A stretch of DNA of 64,000 nucleotides, from the NCBI RefSeq assembly GCF_003350925.1, contig NZ_KZ857180.1, positions 159,690 to 223,689 of the forward strand, read 5' to 3'. The translations under genes and the position numbers were made by a program. How positions within the stretch are numbered: position 1 is the first letter of the stretch; each line of letters starts with the position of its first letter. This document shows, piece after piece, positions 34,806 to 43,776 of the stretch. Source of the DNA: Dyella tabacisoli. GTDB taxonomy: Bacteria; Pseudomonadota; Gammaproteobacteria; Xanthomonadales; Rhodanobacteraceae. The notes beneath the pieces are model-generated. The model was not told the DNA's origin and made no database searches. It worked only from the letters and a program-made list of their open reading frames with translations.

Positions 34806-36122
34806 ATGAATAAACCTAGCAAGAAATTCGCGATCGTCGGTGCCGGCCCGATGGGCCTTATGGCCGCCATGGAACTGCTCAAGCAAGGCCACCAAGTCGA
34901 TATCTACGAACGCGACGACCGCATCGGCGGCATGTCGGCCAGTTTCGACTTTGACGGGTTGAAAATCGAGCGCTACTACCACTTCGTCTGCAAGACCGAC
35001 TATCCGCTGTTCGAGCTGATGGATTCCCTTGGCCTGGCGGACCGCTTGAAGTGGACCGATACCAAGATGGGCTATTTCTACGAAGGCAAGCTCTATAAGT
35101 GGGGCACTCCTTTCGCGCTACTGTCGTTTCCGAAGCTGGGTTTGATCAGCAAGTTCCGCTACGCCCTGCACGTCATGGTCACCAAGGGCGTCAAGGATTG
35201 GAAAGCGCTGGATAAGGTCAATGCCACTACTTGGCTGCGCAAGTGGCTCGGCGAACGTGGCTACGATGTGCTGTGGCGCCGTACGTTCTATTTGAAATTT
35301 TTCGAGTACACCGAGCATCTATCTGCAGCATGGATCGGCACGCGCATCAAGCGCATCGCGCTGTCGCGGCGCAACCTGCTCAATGAAAGCCTGGGTTATA
35401 TCGAAGGTGGCTCGGAGACGTTACTGGACGCGATGGAGCGCTACATTCTCGAGCGTGGTGGACGCATTCACCTGCGCTCGGGCATCGATCGAGTGCTGGT
35501 CAAGGACGGTGGCGTAATCGGAATCCGAGTCGGCGGCGAAGACCAACCCGTCGATGCCGTCGTATCTACCGCGCCGATTCAGTACGTGCCCGCGTTGGTG
35601 CCCGATCTTCCAACCGATTTTGCCGACCGCGTTCGCAAGATCGAAAACATCCCGGTCGCTTGCGTCATCTTGAAGCTCAAGCACGCGCTGACCGAAAACT
35701 TCTGGATGAATATCAGCGACACCGATATAGCCATCCCCGGCCTTATCGAATACTCCAATCTCAATCCGGGCACTCTTGAAGGCGAGCATATTCTCTACGC
35801 TCCCTTCTATATGCCCAAGACCCATCCAAAGTGGTCCGAATCCAACGATGCGCTGATCGAGGAAGTACTCGGGTACCTCAAGCGCGTCAATCCCGCATTC
35901 AAGCAGGACTGGGTACTGGCTAAACATTGCCATCGCTACGAATTCGCACAGACGATCTGCCCGCCTGATTTCCAGGCGATGTTGCCTTCGATGAAAACCC
36001 CGGTAGCGGGTTTTTATATGGCGGACACTTCGTACTACTACCCCGAAGACCGCTCTATCAGTGAAAGCATCGCCACCGCACAGCGGTTGGTAGCGTCCAT
36101 CATGGAAGGCATTGCGGCATGA
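34806..36122 (+). CDS. NAD(P)/FAD-dependent oxidoreductase (protoporphyrinogen-oxidase/UGM-like)
   Basis: 438 residues. The dinucleotide motif is FAIVGAGPMGLMAAMELLKQ followed by DIYERDDRIGGMSASF, and the C-terminal FAD segment is YMADTSYYYPEDRSISESI. The family contains amine oxidases, protoporphyrinogen oxidase and UDP-galactopyranose mutase. Members are common in polysaccharide clusters, but their reaction is usually unknown. It may modify a sugar or lipid-linked sugar here. The stop overlaps the next start (ATGA), so it is part of the seven-gene rightward operon. Confidence 0.75.
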   Translation: MNKPSKKFAIVGAGPMGLMAAMELLKQGHQVDIYERDDRIGGMSASFDFDGLKIERYYHFVCKTDYPLFELMDSLGLADRLKWTDTKMGYFYEGKLYKWGTPFALLSFPKLGLISKFRYALHVMVTKGVKDWKALDKVNATTWLRKWLGERGYDVLWRRTFYLKFFEYTEHLSAAWIGTRIKRIALSRRNLLNESLGYIEGGSETLLDAMERYILERGGRIHLRSGIDRVLVKDGGVIGIRVGGEDQPVDAVVSTAPIQYVPALVPDLPTDFADRVRKIENIPVACVILKLKHALTENFWMNISDTDIAIPGLIEYSNLNPGTLEGEHILYAPFYMPKTHPKWSESNDALIEEVLGYLKRVNPAFKQDWVLAKHCHRYEFAQTICPPDFQAMLPSMKTPVAGFYMADTSYYYPEDRSISESIATAQRLVASIMEGIAA

Positions 36123-38356
36123 GGCATCCCAGCGAAACCATATCGCGATGGGCTATGCGCATCGCCATGGTCTTGTTCGTAGTGGTCGGCGCACTGATCG
36201 CCTGGCCAGAGTCCGGTGCCAAGATCCTCGTTCCAAGCGATGCCTGGGAAGTGCAAGGAGGATTCTTTCCTGTCGAAGGCGACGCCAGGGACCTTCGTCC
36301 CAGCGTCGTCAACAATCCACAAACGCGCTATTGGCGGTCGTGGAGTCCGGGCACCGGCAGCCAGCCAGGTCTGCTGCGGACCAAACCCTTCGTTGCCAAA
36401 GGGACCATCGTCGTTCCCTACAACGGTTTCTCGGGTGAGCCCGGGATCAGTACCTATCTGGAGTGCGTGGACAGCGGGCATCGCATATATCTCGCAATGG
36501 GGCGCACCAATACGCAATGGTCCGAGGTGTTCCTGAATCCGCCTGCGGATTTTTGCGCAAAAGACCTGCGTATCGTCGCCGAAACCAGCAGCACGCAGAA
36601 CTACGTCGCGATCGGCACGCCCTATGAAGTCTCAAGGCTGTCGGCATTCAAACAATCCACTCTGCCGACTCTTTGGTTCCTCGTCCTGGCTTGGGCCGTC
36701 ATCTCAGGCTGGTTCCTGGCATTGACTCAATATGCCTCCAGCAAGCGCTGGGGAATCGACCCGATAGCGGCCGGCCTGATCGGTTTGGGGCTGATCGGCT
36801 ATATACAGTTCTTTGTCTATTGGTTTTCTCCCCATCTCGGCGCCGTATTGTCATTCTTACTGGTATTGCTCGGCGTCGTTTGGACGGGCCAATACCTGAG
36901 TAACCGTGGAGTATTTTCATCGTCGTCGCCACAAATCACTCCGGGCCTTCGATCGGCGGTAGGCCTGTGGCTGCTCGTGGCCATCGCTTTATTAGCTTTG
37001 GCGCTTATCGGTGATACCGGTGCCGGGCCATGGGCTTTGAATGGGCGATTCACGCCTGCTCGCTGGTCTACAGACAATCAATTGCCCGGCTTCGTCGCAC
37101 GAATACTGGTCTCGGGTAACCACAAGGATCTCGGCGACTTTTCGCAATGGACCATTGCAGATCGTCCGCCACTCGCTTATGGCTGGCATGCGACGTTGCA
37201 TGGGGTATTGCAACGCCTCACCAAAGGTAACGACGGCCAACATTTCTTCTACCTCTATCAACTCGCGACCGGCGTCGTACTCAACACATCATGGGTGGCC
37301 CTCTTCGGCCTACTGATTCCAAGACTCGGCCTGTCCCGTTTCAAATCGCTGCTGGTTATAGCAGTCGCCACGCTATGTCCGTTCTTTATCTTCAACAGCC
37401 TGTTCATCTGGCCGAAGCTGCTCAGTGGAACATTCACGCTGATGGCCGCATGGATGCTGCTCGGCATGGATCGCGCAGCGCCACCTCTGCGGAACGACAA
37501 TCGTGGACTGGGTGCTGCCGCTGCCCTTTGCGCCCTGGGTCTACTGACACATGGTGGCAGTGCATTCGGAATTATCGCGGTCATCGGCCTGACGGCGTTT
37601 TACCGCGGGATGCCTTCGCTCAAAGGGGGATTTGCCGCCGCCGTCGTAGCTATCGCCATCATGCTCCCCTGGAGCCTCTGGCAATCTCATATCCAGCCTC
37701 CGGGCAACGCTCTGGTCAAGTTCGCATTTGCAGGGACATTTGGCTTCGGCGAAGAAAAAATGGGCGTGCTCGACACCATCATCCGCAGCTACCACGGCCT
37801 AAGCCTTGACGCATGGTTAGTCAAAAAGCGCGATGGTCTGCTTAGCTTGTTGTTCGGCATTCGCAACACCTGTGGTCTCAACGAAATGGGTACGAGCTAC
37901 TCATTCATTGATCGCTGGCGGGCGTCCGATTTCTACAGCGTCATGCCTTCCCTGAACTTCCTGCTGCTGGGTTTTGGTGCCGTGGCTATTGGCAAGATCC
38001 GGCGTCCTGACGACTACATTCTCCAAAGTTGCGTCAAACTGATCTTGTTCGCTCTTGTCGGTATAGCGCTTAGCCTGGTGACCACGTGGGATTGTTACAT
38101 CAATCATCACCAGTCCTACCAAGCGCTCATCGCGCTTCACTTGGGCCTGATCGTCGCGCTGCTCGGAGCCGGAAGGCTTGGATGGGCAGTGCTTGCCCTC
38201 AATGCGCTATATGGGTTCGTGGTTTGGGGGTTCGAGCCACTCAATCACTTTCCACGCTTCGACTACGTCGCCATCATGTCGCTGACGATATGCATCGCTG
38301 TATGGGTGCGAATGCTGCTTGCATCTCGTAGAGCCGAACTGGGGCCGTTGCGTTGA
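36119..38356 (+). CDS. Large polytopic membrane protein, candidate GT-C glycosyltransferase
   Basis: 745 residues. A first membrane helix (about 12-31) is followed by an extracytoplasmic stretch of about 150 residues with beta-rich character. A helix pair follows (from about 182), then many more helices (about ten) to near residue 735. Between helices, at about residues 295-355, lies the loop RFTPARWSTDNQLPGFVARI then ADRPPLAYGW, whose acidic residue after the first GT-C helix recalls the catalytic aspartate of polyprenyl-phosphate-dependent GT-C enzymes. No family could be named with certainty. The position behind the pentose-lipid genes suggests a transferase using polyprenyl-phosphoryl arabinose, which is inference. 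GC content begins to fall in this gene. Confidence 0.6.
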   Translation: MRHPSETISRWAMRIAMVLFVVVGALIAWPESGAKILVPSDAWEVQGGFFPVEGDARDLRPSVVNNPQTRYWRSWSPGTGSQPGLLRTKPFVAKGTIVVPYNGFSGEPGISTYLECVDSGHRIYLAMGRTNTQWSEVFLNPPADFCAKDLRIVAETSSTQNYVAIGTPYEVSRLSAFKQSTLPTLWFLVLAWAVISGWFLALTQYASSKRWGIDPIAAGLIGLGLIGYIQFFVYWFSPHLGAVLSFLLVLLGVVWTGQYLSNRGVFSSSSPQITPGLRSAVGLWLLVAIALLALALIGDTGAGPWALNGRFTPARWSTDNQLPGFVARILVSGNHKDLGDFSQWTIADRPPLAYGWHATLHGVLQRLTKGNDGQHFFYLYQLATGVVLNTSWVALFGLLIPRLGLSRFKSLLVIAVATLCPFFIFNSLFIWPKLLSGTFTLMAAWMLLGMDRAAPPLRNDNRGLGAAAALCALGLLTHGGSAFGIIAVIGLTAFYRGMPSLKGGFAAAVVAIAIMLPWSLWQSHIQPPGNALVKFAFAGTFGFGEEKMGVLDTIIRSYHGLSLDAWLVKKRDGLLSLLFGIRNTCGLNEMGTSYSFIDRWRASDFYSVMPSLNFLLLGFGAVAIGKIRRPDDYILQSCVKLILFALVGIALSLVTTWDCYINHHQSYQALIALHLGLIVALLGAGRLGWAVLALNALYGFVVWGFEPLNHFPRFDYVAIMSLTICIAVWVRMLLASRRAELGPLR

Positions 38357-38742
38357 AAAAATTTGCTTATTTCGCGGTAGCCGGAGGCATCGCAGCGCTA
38401 TTCAACTTTGTTTCTCGAATAGCGCTGAGCCAGATCTTCACGTATCCCGTGTCAATCGTTATTGCTTATCTGATTGGCATGGTCACCGCATTCCTTCTGA
38501 ATCGCGCCTTTGTATTTCCCGAGGGCAACGAAAGCGTTCACAAGCAGGTTGGCTGGTTCGTCGCAATCAACGCATTAGCTGTACTTCAAACTCTGGGGAT
38601 CAGTCTTCTATTGGCGAAATGGGTCTTTCCGACAATCAATTTTTCTTTTCATCCGGAAATGGTCGCGCATGCCGTTGGCATTGTCGTGCCGATATTCTCA
38701 AGCTACATCGGGCACAAGAAGTTTACGTTTCGCACCAAGTGA
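38353..38742 (+). CDS. GtrA-family small membrane protein
   Basis: 129 residues with four membrane helices, in the GtrA/DPMS family: KKFAYFAVAGGIAALFNFVS, then VIAYLIGMVTAFLLNRAFVF and the C-terminal SSYIGHKKFTFR typical of the family. GtrA-like proteins are thought to flip polyprenyl-phosphate sugars across the membrane. The start is TTG at 38353, sharing bases with the TGA of the preceding gene (TTGA). It lacks a GtrB partner beside it; the lipid-linked pentose made by the upstream genes is a natural candidate substrate. AT content is higher than in the core genes. Confidence 0.85.
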   Translation: MKKFAYFAVAGGIAALFNFVSRIALSQIFTYPVSIVIAYLIGMVTAFLLNRAFVFPEGNESVHKQVGWFVAINALAVLQTLGISLLLAKWVFPTINFSFHPEMVAHAVGIVVPIFSSYIGHKKFTFRTK

Positions 38743-38754
38743 TGCATCTACAGA

Positions 38755-38774
38755 GGCCCGCTTTATAGCGGGCC
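38755..38774. terminator. Short hairpin where the two operon arms meet
   Basis: Inverted repeat ggcccgc / gcgggcc with a six-base loop (tttata), 12 bases after the GtrA gene stop. There is no T-run on the plus strand. It lies between converging transcription units, as a terminator would. Confidence 0.45.
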
Positions 38775-38797
38775 CGTACGTGAACCATAGATACTAA

Positions 38798-39154
38798 CTA
38801 TTTCTTGCGTACATTCATTACGCCCAGACTGAACCAATCGCACCACAACACCCCATTTCCTTCATCGACTTCGATTTTCATACGAAGCGCATCTTTCAGG
38901 TCAATATGGATGGAACCCTCATAGTTACGGTCGACCATGAATCGACGGAGGGGCCTGCCATTGAGTGTTCAACTGACCTGCGCGACACCGACCCGCGGAT
39001 TGCCGGCGCACTCTTTTACGCTGCTGAAATCTTCAATGTATGGCGACAAAGAAAGTCACGCCAGTGACGCCGTATCGAACTCCGATGAGAGTCCGGTTAT
39101 TACAAGTGACCTCAACGATAAGGTACTGAACTCTCGTCGGATGCCGCAAATAGA
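38798..39154 (-). pseudogene. Decayed fragment resembling the second half of an NPCBM/NEW2 carbohydrate-binding domain
   Basis: Reading on the minus strand from just after the membrane-glycosyltransferase stop, the frame gives protein-like sequence interrupted by TGA at 39056-39058 and at 38969-38971 and ends at TAG (38798-38800). The 3' part is convincing: RPLRRFMVDRNYEGSIHIDL, then KDALRMKIEVDEGNGVLWCDW and FSLGVMNVRKK. The pattern 'DG..L....vD...v.idL..a..l.l.VDdG.g...cDW....l' is that of the NPCBM/NEW2 domain end. Between the two stops it reads PYIEDFSSVKECAGNPRVGVAQ. No acceptable start or ribosome site is visible. I regard it as a remnant of a gene or of a C-terminal domain formerly attached to the upstream glycosyltransferase. 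Confidence 0.5.
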
Positions 39155-40690
39155 TCAACTGTAAAGATCGCAACCAGAAACTATCGTCTTGCTCAATCCA
39201 TGCGAGTAGCGGCTAATGAGTGCCCGGTATATGTCGACCTTGGCTGGATCTTTTTCGGACTGATTGGGGCATACGATCAAAGCTCCAAACTTGGCGTCAC
39301 CAAACGCTCGACCGGAATCGAGTACGAGCTTGAATTCTTCGGCTGGCAGCCAATCGGGCATCATCAGTGCCTTTCGCGAGGAGTAATAGGGCAGAGTCGA
39401 AGCCCAATCCATCCCGAAGATCAGTAACGTACTCCCCTCCCCGGTGTGTCCATCAATGAATTTGGCGAGCTGCATCTCGCGCCCGGCCGCCATATCCTCA
39501 CGAATCAGCGGCAAATAATGCTCCGACACCCATGACCATGAAATTATGCATAGTGCCAACGCCAGCACTGGGGCGAAATATTGACCGAATCGCGATGATT
39601 TCTCCATGACGACCCATACCGCCAAGCCCAGTAGCGAGGTGGCGAATACGACGTTCGCGTATTGATAATAATCGTGAACGAGATGCAGGTTGGTGAACAC
39701 CAGGAATGGCGCCAAGTACGCAACCATTAAAAGCAACCCCGCTTGATATGAACGCCTATCTGCCAAGACCACAATGGTCGCCGCTAGCATGACCCAGGGC
39801 GAGCCAAGACCATCCTGCAGCGACCGGCCAAAAACCACACCCGTCCAGAATGCTGGATCCATGCGCTGGGCCGTAGTGCCGAAATTAAATGCATTTAAGT
39901 ATGGCGACGTTATGTGGGTACCCCAAATGGTCTGAGACTTCAGCTCATCGGCCTGGAGCAACCACAACTTCAACACAATCAACGAAGCAGCCACAATCAG
40001 TCCGGACACCACCGCAAGCTTCATATTTTGCTTCAGCCTGACGAACTGCGTGTCCTGAGCGAAATAAATAATCAATGCCCCGCAAGCAAAAATTGCAAAA
40101 CCAAAAAATGTAGTGATTTTGACCAGGGCCGCGATGCATGCGGCCGCTAATGCAATCAGTGGCCATATAAGACGTGGGCGTTCCACGTACTTTGCCAGCG
40201 CCCATACGAACGCCAGACTGAAGAACACTGCCGTCGACTCGATCATCACTCCTCTGCTCCAAAAGAGCATCAGCGGTGAAATCAGCAAGGTACTCGCACA
40301 GATTAACGCCAGTTTTTTATCGCGGCCACCCAGCATGGCTATAAGATAAACCAGCACCGCGGAGCCTAAAAAGAACAGAAGATTGAGTACACGCCCTACA
40401 TGATCGATAACGGCAACCGGAGCGCTGCCGGCAATCTTGGCGATCAGCCATTGATAAAGGGGAAATTCGAATGGGATCGACCAGGGGTATCCAAGAACAG
40501 GCGTCTGATAAGCAAATGTCGACCCCTCCCTGGCCAGCCAATATGCCGATATGGCCGTCTGTGTTTGTCGAAAGCCATGATGCGAGTCCAGGATCGGCTG
40601 CGACCAGCTTGCAGCAAGCAGATATCCAGCCACTACCAATCCATAGGCCATGAATAAATATCCCGGCGTTAGGAATTTACTATATTTCAT
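39155..40690 (-). CDS. GT-C type membrane glycosyltransferase (GT39/ArnT-like)
   Basis: 511 residues from the ATG at 40690, which has an AGGGGG ribosome site; an upstream extension to 40795 has no family likeness. About eleven membrane helices. The first extracytoplasmic loop holds PILDSHHGFRQTQTAISAYW, a variant of the D-H-x-x-x-R-Q motif of polyprenyl-phosphate-sugar transferases. ALFWSRG-type helix ends (LLISPLMLFWSRGVMIES) are also typical. It would transfer a lipid-linked sugar to a periplasmic acceptor. It is transcribed against the rightward arm and separated by nearly 500 bases from the methyltransferase upstream. Its base composition is AT-richer than flanking core genes, consistent with horizontal acquisition. 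A decayed fragment follows directly. Confidence 0.75.
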   Translation of the reverse strand: MKYSKFLTPGYLFMAYGLVVAGYLLAASWSQPILDSHHGFRQTQTAISAYWLAREGSTFAYQTPVLGYPWSIPFEFPLYQWLIAKIAGSAPVAVIDHVGRVLNLLFFLGSAVLVYLIAMLGGRDKKLALICASTLLISPLMLFWSRGVMIESTAVFFSLAFVWALAKYVERPRLIWPLIALAAACIAALVKITTFFGFAIFACGALIIYFAQDTQFVRLKQNMKLAVVSGLIVAASLIVLKLWLLQADELKSQTIWGTHITSPYLNAFNFGTTAQRMDPAFWTGVVFGRSLQDGLGSPWVMLAATIVVLADRRSYQAGLLLMVAYLAPFLVFTNLHLVHDYYQYANVVFATSLLGLAVWVVMEKSSRFGQYFAPVLALALCIISWSWVSEHYLPLIREDMAAGREMQLAKFIDGHTGEGSTLLIFGMDWASTLPYYSSRKALMMPDWLPAEEFKLVLDSGRAFGDAKFGALIVCPNQSEKDPAKVDIYRALISRYSHGLSKTIVSGCDLYS

Positions 40691-41174
40691 GGCGCCCCCT
40701 ATTTCACGGCAAGGATTATAGCCTGCAATAGATGCTGCCATGCTGATATATTCGAAAAATACATAATGCGCGAATACAAAGCGTAATACAGACACCGAAT
40801 ATCGAAATAGCGCCGTTGGCGAATTTAATGTTAGGCCATTAAGCGCAATGACCTAGCTGGCCTATCCTCATGAAGTCACTTGCAGCAAGGCTATCGCCAT
40901 TAAGCCTGAAAGATCTCTGCGCCCTGGCCGTTGAAAAGGCAAAGGCGTAATGCGACGCAATACCGACAAGGAAGGGCATAGCCGAGCAGCCATAGACTCA
41001 CCCACCCATGAGCCAAGCGGGCGCACCGGGCTTCATTTTTCAACGCCAGGCATTTCTCGCCTGTTGGCGCGAGCCCAACGCTTTACAGACGCTGCCTGAA
41101 TTGAAGACCCGCGATCAAGGTGCCCACCAGCAGGCAATGAAAGTGTTTTCAGTGTAGGCCCAGTGCGGCCGGAC
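40691..41174. other. Non-coding, partly AT-rich region inside the island
   Basis: About 480 bases. The part 40700-40830 is AT-rich and should hold the promoter of the membrane glycosyltransferase. Two short plus-strand frames are visible (ATG 40870 to TAA, 26 codons; ATG 41008 to TAG 41157, 49 codons), but neither has a ribosome site or a recognisable product. They may be debris from past rearrangement of the locus. Confidence 0.35.
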
Positions 41175-41948
41175 TCAAGCCCAAGGCATATCGTAAGCCG
41201 GCTTACCGTAGACGATCACATCCTGGTGATCCGCCCATGCTCGCTCGCTGTAGGAAAACACCCGAATGCCATCGATGGCTTCCAACATACGCATCATCGC
41301 GTGTGGTCGCGCCATGGAAATGCCGTAATTGCCCGGCACGTAATCGTGGGACTCTTCCTGCACGTAGTCGCTATAGCCGTAACCATGCGTACGATAACCC
41401 TCCATGACGGTCTCCCAACGATCCGCGCCGAGGTAGGGTGCACGGCGATTCACGTGCTCGCTCCAGCGCCCGTGCATCGTTGCCACGACGATGCCGTTAG
41501 GGGTCAGAAAGCGCGCTAGATGCGCCAGCCATTTGGCACTCTGAGACGCTGAAATATGGGTAAACAGCGAACCCACCCAAATCAAATCGAACTGAGTCCC
41601 GAAATCGACTTCCGTCAGCTCGGGCTTTGAAACCACCGGCACCGCGTTGAATCGTTTTGCACAATAGTCAACGCCGTCAGTATCAAGGTCACAAGCGTGA
41701 AATTTGGCGTGTGGAAACATCCGCACCAAATGCCGCATGACTCGGCCGTGGCCGCATGGCAAGTCCAGCACGCTATCGACTCGATGAACGTAGCTGGACA
41801 TGATGCCGGCGAGAATCACTTCAACTGCGCTTCGCCCAACCTCGAAATACCACTGGTTATTCATCGCGTCTTTGGCAGACACCACCTGATCCACAGGATG
41901 CGAATTGTAGTCGCTGACGAACTTTCCAATTAATTCGAGGTTATACAT
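41175..41948 (-). CDS. Class I SAM-dependent methyltransferase
   Basis: 257 residues. The SAM-binding motif I is VDSVLDLPCGHGRVMRHL and the acidic end of strand 2 is ACDLDTDGVDYCAKRF. Motif-IV-like FDLIWVGSLFTHIS and GIVVATMHGRW follow. The C-terminal part (SDYVQEESHDYVPGNYGISM) is seen in methyltransferases of LPS and glycan clusters. Probably methylates a sugar of the O-antigen; regiochemistry unknown. It is the last gene of the leftward operon starting at wzm, 23 bases after the preceding methyltransferase. Confidence 0.8.
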   Translation of the reverse strand: MYNLELIGKFVSDYNSHPVDQVVSAKDAMNNQWYFEVGRSAVEVILAGIMSSYVHRVDSVLDLPCGHGRVMRHLVRMFPHAKFHACDLDTDGVDYCAKRFNAVPVVSKPELTEVDFGTQFDLIWVGSLFTHISASQSAKWLAHLARFLTPNGIVVATMHGRWSEHVNRRAPYLGADRWETVMEGYRTHGYGYSDYVQEESHDYVPGNYGISMARPHAMMRMLEAIDGIRVFSYSERAWADHQDVIVYGKPAYDMPWA

Positions 41949-41971
41949 AGACGATCCTTAGTCAGTTGGGA

Positions 41972-42844
41972 TTAGGCCTTACGCTTCAACACAAAACAGG
42001 CCTGGTCGTACTTGGTGCCATCAAAGTAGCCGGAGACGAATTCGAAACTGTCGCCGAACTGAGTCCGCGCGTACTGCTCGGGAATCCAGGTTTCGCCGTA
42101 GAAACTCGCATCGCGCGGGCCACCGCCACCAACGCCATTGGACGAACCATGCACAATCTGGCCTTTGCGATATTGAGCCCGCACAGCACCCAGATCCGGA
42201 AACAACTGACCCAATGCGCTGATATACGGGGACACCGATGCATCCTGAGTTTTGGCCCAGGCACAAAAATCAAAAAAGGATTCGTGGCGCGTCGTGAAGG
42301 CGACGATACCGCCCGGCCTTAGAATGCGCGCGAACTCCTGCATCCAGGCCTGGCAAGCGACCTCGGACAGATGTGAGAACACCGAATAGGCGTACACCAG
42401 GTCGAAGGAAGCATCTGCGTAATCGGCCGGCGGAAACGGTGTGCAGATCTGGAAATTGTCCGACTTGAACAAGCCACGAGTAATTTCGACGAACGAAGGA
42501 TCGACATCGACGCCATGGATGTTGCGAGCACTCAAGTGCTCCATGAAGACCCGCGAGATGCGACCCCAACCGAAACCGAAGTCCAACGCCCTGGTTTCTT
42601 GGTTAAGCGCCAGGCCGACCTTATTCGCTCCGTCGACGACGTTTTCATAAAACGCATAGGCTTGGCGAATCGCCGCCTCCGAAGAAAGTCCCGTCGTGTT
42701 GCGCTGCAGCTCCTCAGGTGGGAAATCAGGCAACTTTTCGCCCAGTGGACTGGCCTGTTCTGAGTTCAGACTCCGAATCAAGGTATCTAACCATGCGCCA
42801 TCAAGCACGCCAGGGTTGTTCGCTTTGCCACTGATTTGATCCAT
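41972..42844 (-). CDS. Class I SAM-dependent methyltransferase
   Basis: 290 residues from the ATG at 42844 (AAGAG ribosome site); a longer start would overlap the epimerase gene. Motif I is ALDFGFGWGRISRVF, strand 2 is IHGVDVDPSFVEIT, and VYAYSVFSHLSEVACQ with FARILRPGGIVAFTT forms the later motifs. The N-terminal extension of about 70 residues (EKLPDFPPEELQRNTTGLSS) is shared by methyltransferases of polysaccharide clusters. It sits between the epimerase and a second methyltransferase of unlike sequence, so at least two methylation positions are expected. Confidence 0.8.
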   Translation of the reverse strand: MDQISGKANNPGVLDGAWLDTLIRSLNSEQASPLGEKLPDFPPEELQRNTTGLSSEAAIRQAYAFYENVVDGANKVGLALNQETRALDFGFGWGRISRVFMEHLSARNIHGVDVDPSFVEITRGLFKSDNFQICTPFPPADYADASFDLVYAYSVFSHLSEVACQAWMQEFARILRPGGIVAFTTRHESFFDFCAWAKTQDASVSPYISALGQLFPDLGAVRAQYRKGQIVHGSSNGVGGGGPRDASFYGETWIPEQYARTQFGDSFEFVSGYFDGTKYDQACFVLKRKA

Positions 42845-42861
42845 GGAATTTCTCTTCTGTG

Positions 42862-43773
42862 CTAAATGGATTGCAGCGCTCGCCAAGTTCGGCCCAGACC
42901 TTCACGCAGCGACACTTTCGGGGACCAGTCGAAGCATTTACGGGCTGCGCTAATGTCGAGCACGATCTTCGACACATCGAAGGCGCGGCTTTGCTGATAC
43001 TCAATCGGCAAAGGTCGTCCCGTCAACTCTCGCACGAGTGCACAAAGCTCATTCAAGGACTGCCCGATGCCGCTGCCTGCGTTATATATGCCGCATTCGT
43101 TGCTGGCGCCTGCCTTGATAGCCAGCGCAACCAGGTCCTCAATATATAAATAGTCACGAACGACTTCGCCATCGCCCCAGATACTGACGCCCTGATCGGC
43201 CAATGCCTTACCGAGGAAGACTCCGATCGCACCCTGCATGCCGGACGTGGATTGACGCGGCCCATAGGGATTCGATGGACGCAGAATAAGCGGATCGAGT
43301 ACGCCAAGCTGCTGGTACATCATCAGATAGTTCTCGATCGCGACCTTGACCACGCCATAAGACGAAATAGGCCGCAACGGATGGCCCTCATCCACCGGGA
43401 CTCGCTCGGGATTGCCGTAGACGGTACCGCCGGAAGAGAAGAACACGATCCGCCGCACGCCCGCCGTTGCCATAGCCGCAACCAGATTCAGGCTGCCCAC
43501 CAGATTGCTGCTGACATCGTGTACCGGATCGCGGTTGGATGTGCCCGGCACGGTCGAACTGGCCAAGTGGTAAACGCGCTCGACGCCATCTAGTGCATTA
43601 GCCAGGGTATCGGCTTCATCGAGTCCGCCGATACGGTAATCGACATCGTGCCAGTCGACATCGGTACGCGGTGGCGTACGGTCAAGTACACGTACGGCGA
43701 AACCGGACTCACGCAGTCCTTCGACAAGACTGGAGCCCAGGAAACCATTGCCGCCAATCACCAGAACGCTCAT
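42862..43773 (-). CDS. NAD-dependent nucleotide-sugar epimerase/dehydratase (GalE-like)
   Basis: 303 residues. GxxGxxG start SVLVIGGNGFLGSSLVEGL, a serine/threonine region IVFFSSGGTVYGN and the catalytic Tyr-x3-Lys in ISSYGVVKVAIENYL, followed by the substrate-binding RPSNPYGPRQ. This is the UDP-sugar 4-epimerase branch of extended SDRs (galE/wbpP-like). It would supply a nucleotide sugar for the O-polysaccharide; which one is not decidable from sequence. Placed four bases after the large glycosyltransferase. Confidence 0.85.
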   Translation of the reverse strand: MSVLVIGGNGFLGSSLVEGLRESGFAVRVLDRTPPRTDVDWHDVDYRIGGLDEADTLANALDGVERVYHLASSTVPGTSNRDPVHDVSSNLVGSLNLVAAMATAGVRRIVFFSSGGTVYGNPERVPVDEGHPLRPISSYGVVKVAIENYLMMYQQLGVLDPLILRPSNPYGPRQSTSGMQGAIGVFLGKALADQGVSIWGDGEVVRDYLYIEDLVALAIKAGASNECGIYNAGSGIGQSLNELCALVRELTGRPLPIEYQQSRAFDVSKIVLDISAARKCFDWSPKVSLREGLGRTWRALQSI

Positions 43774-43776
43774 GCC

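Noticed and set aside
38937..39164. 75-codon plus-strand frame
   Set aside because: It is the antisense shadow of the decayed NPCBM-like fragment, whose minus-strand reading is far more protein-like.
41008..41157. 49-codon plus-strand frame starting MSQAGAPG
   Set aside because: No ribosome site and no recognisable family; it lies in rearranged-looking DNA.
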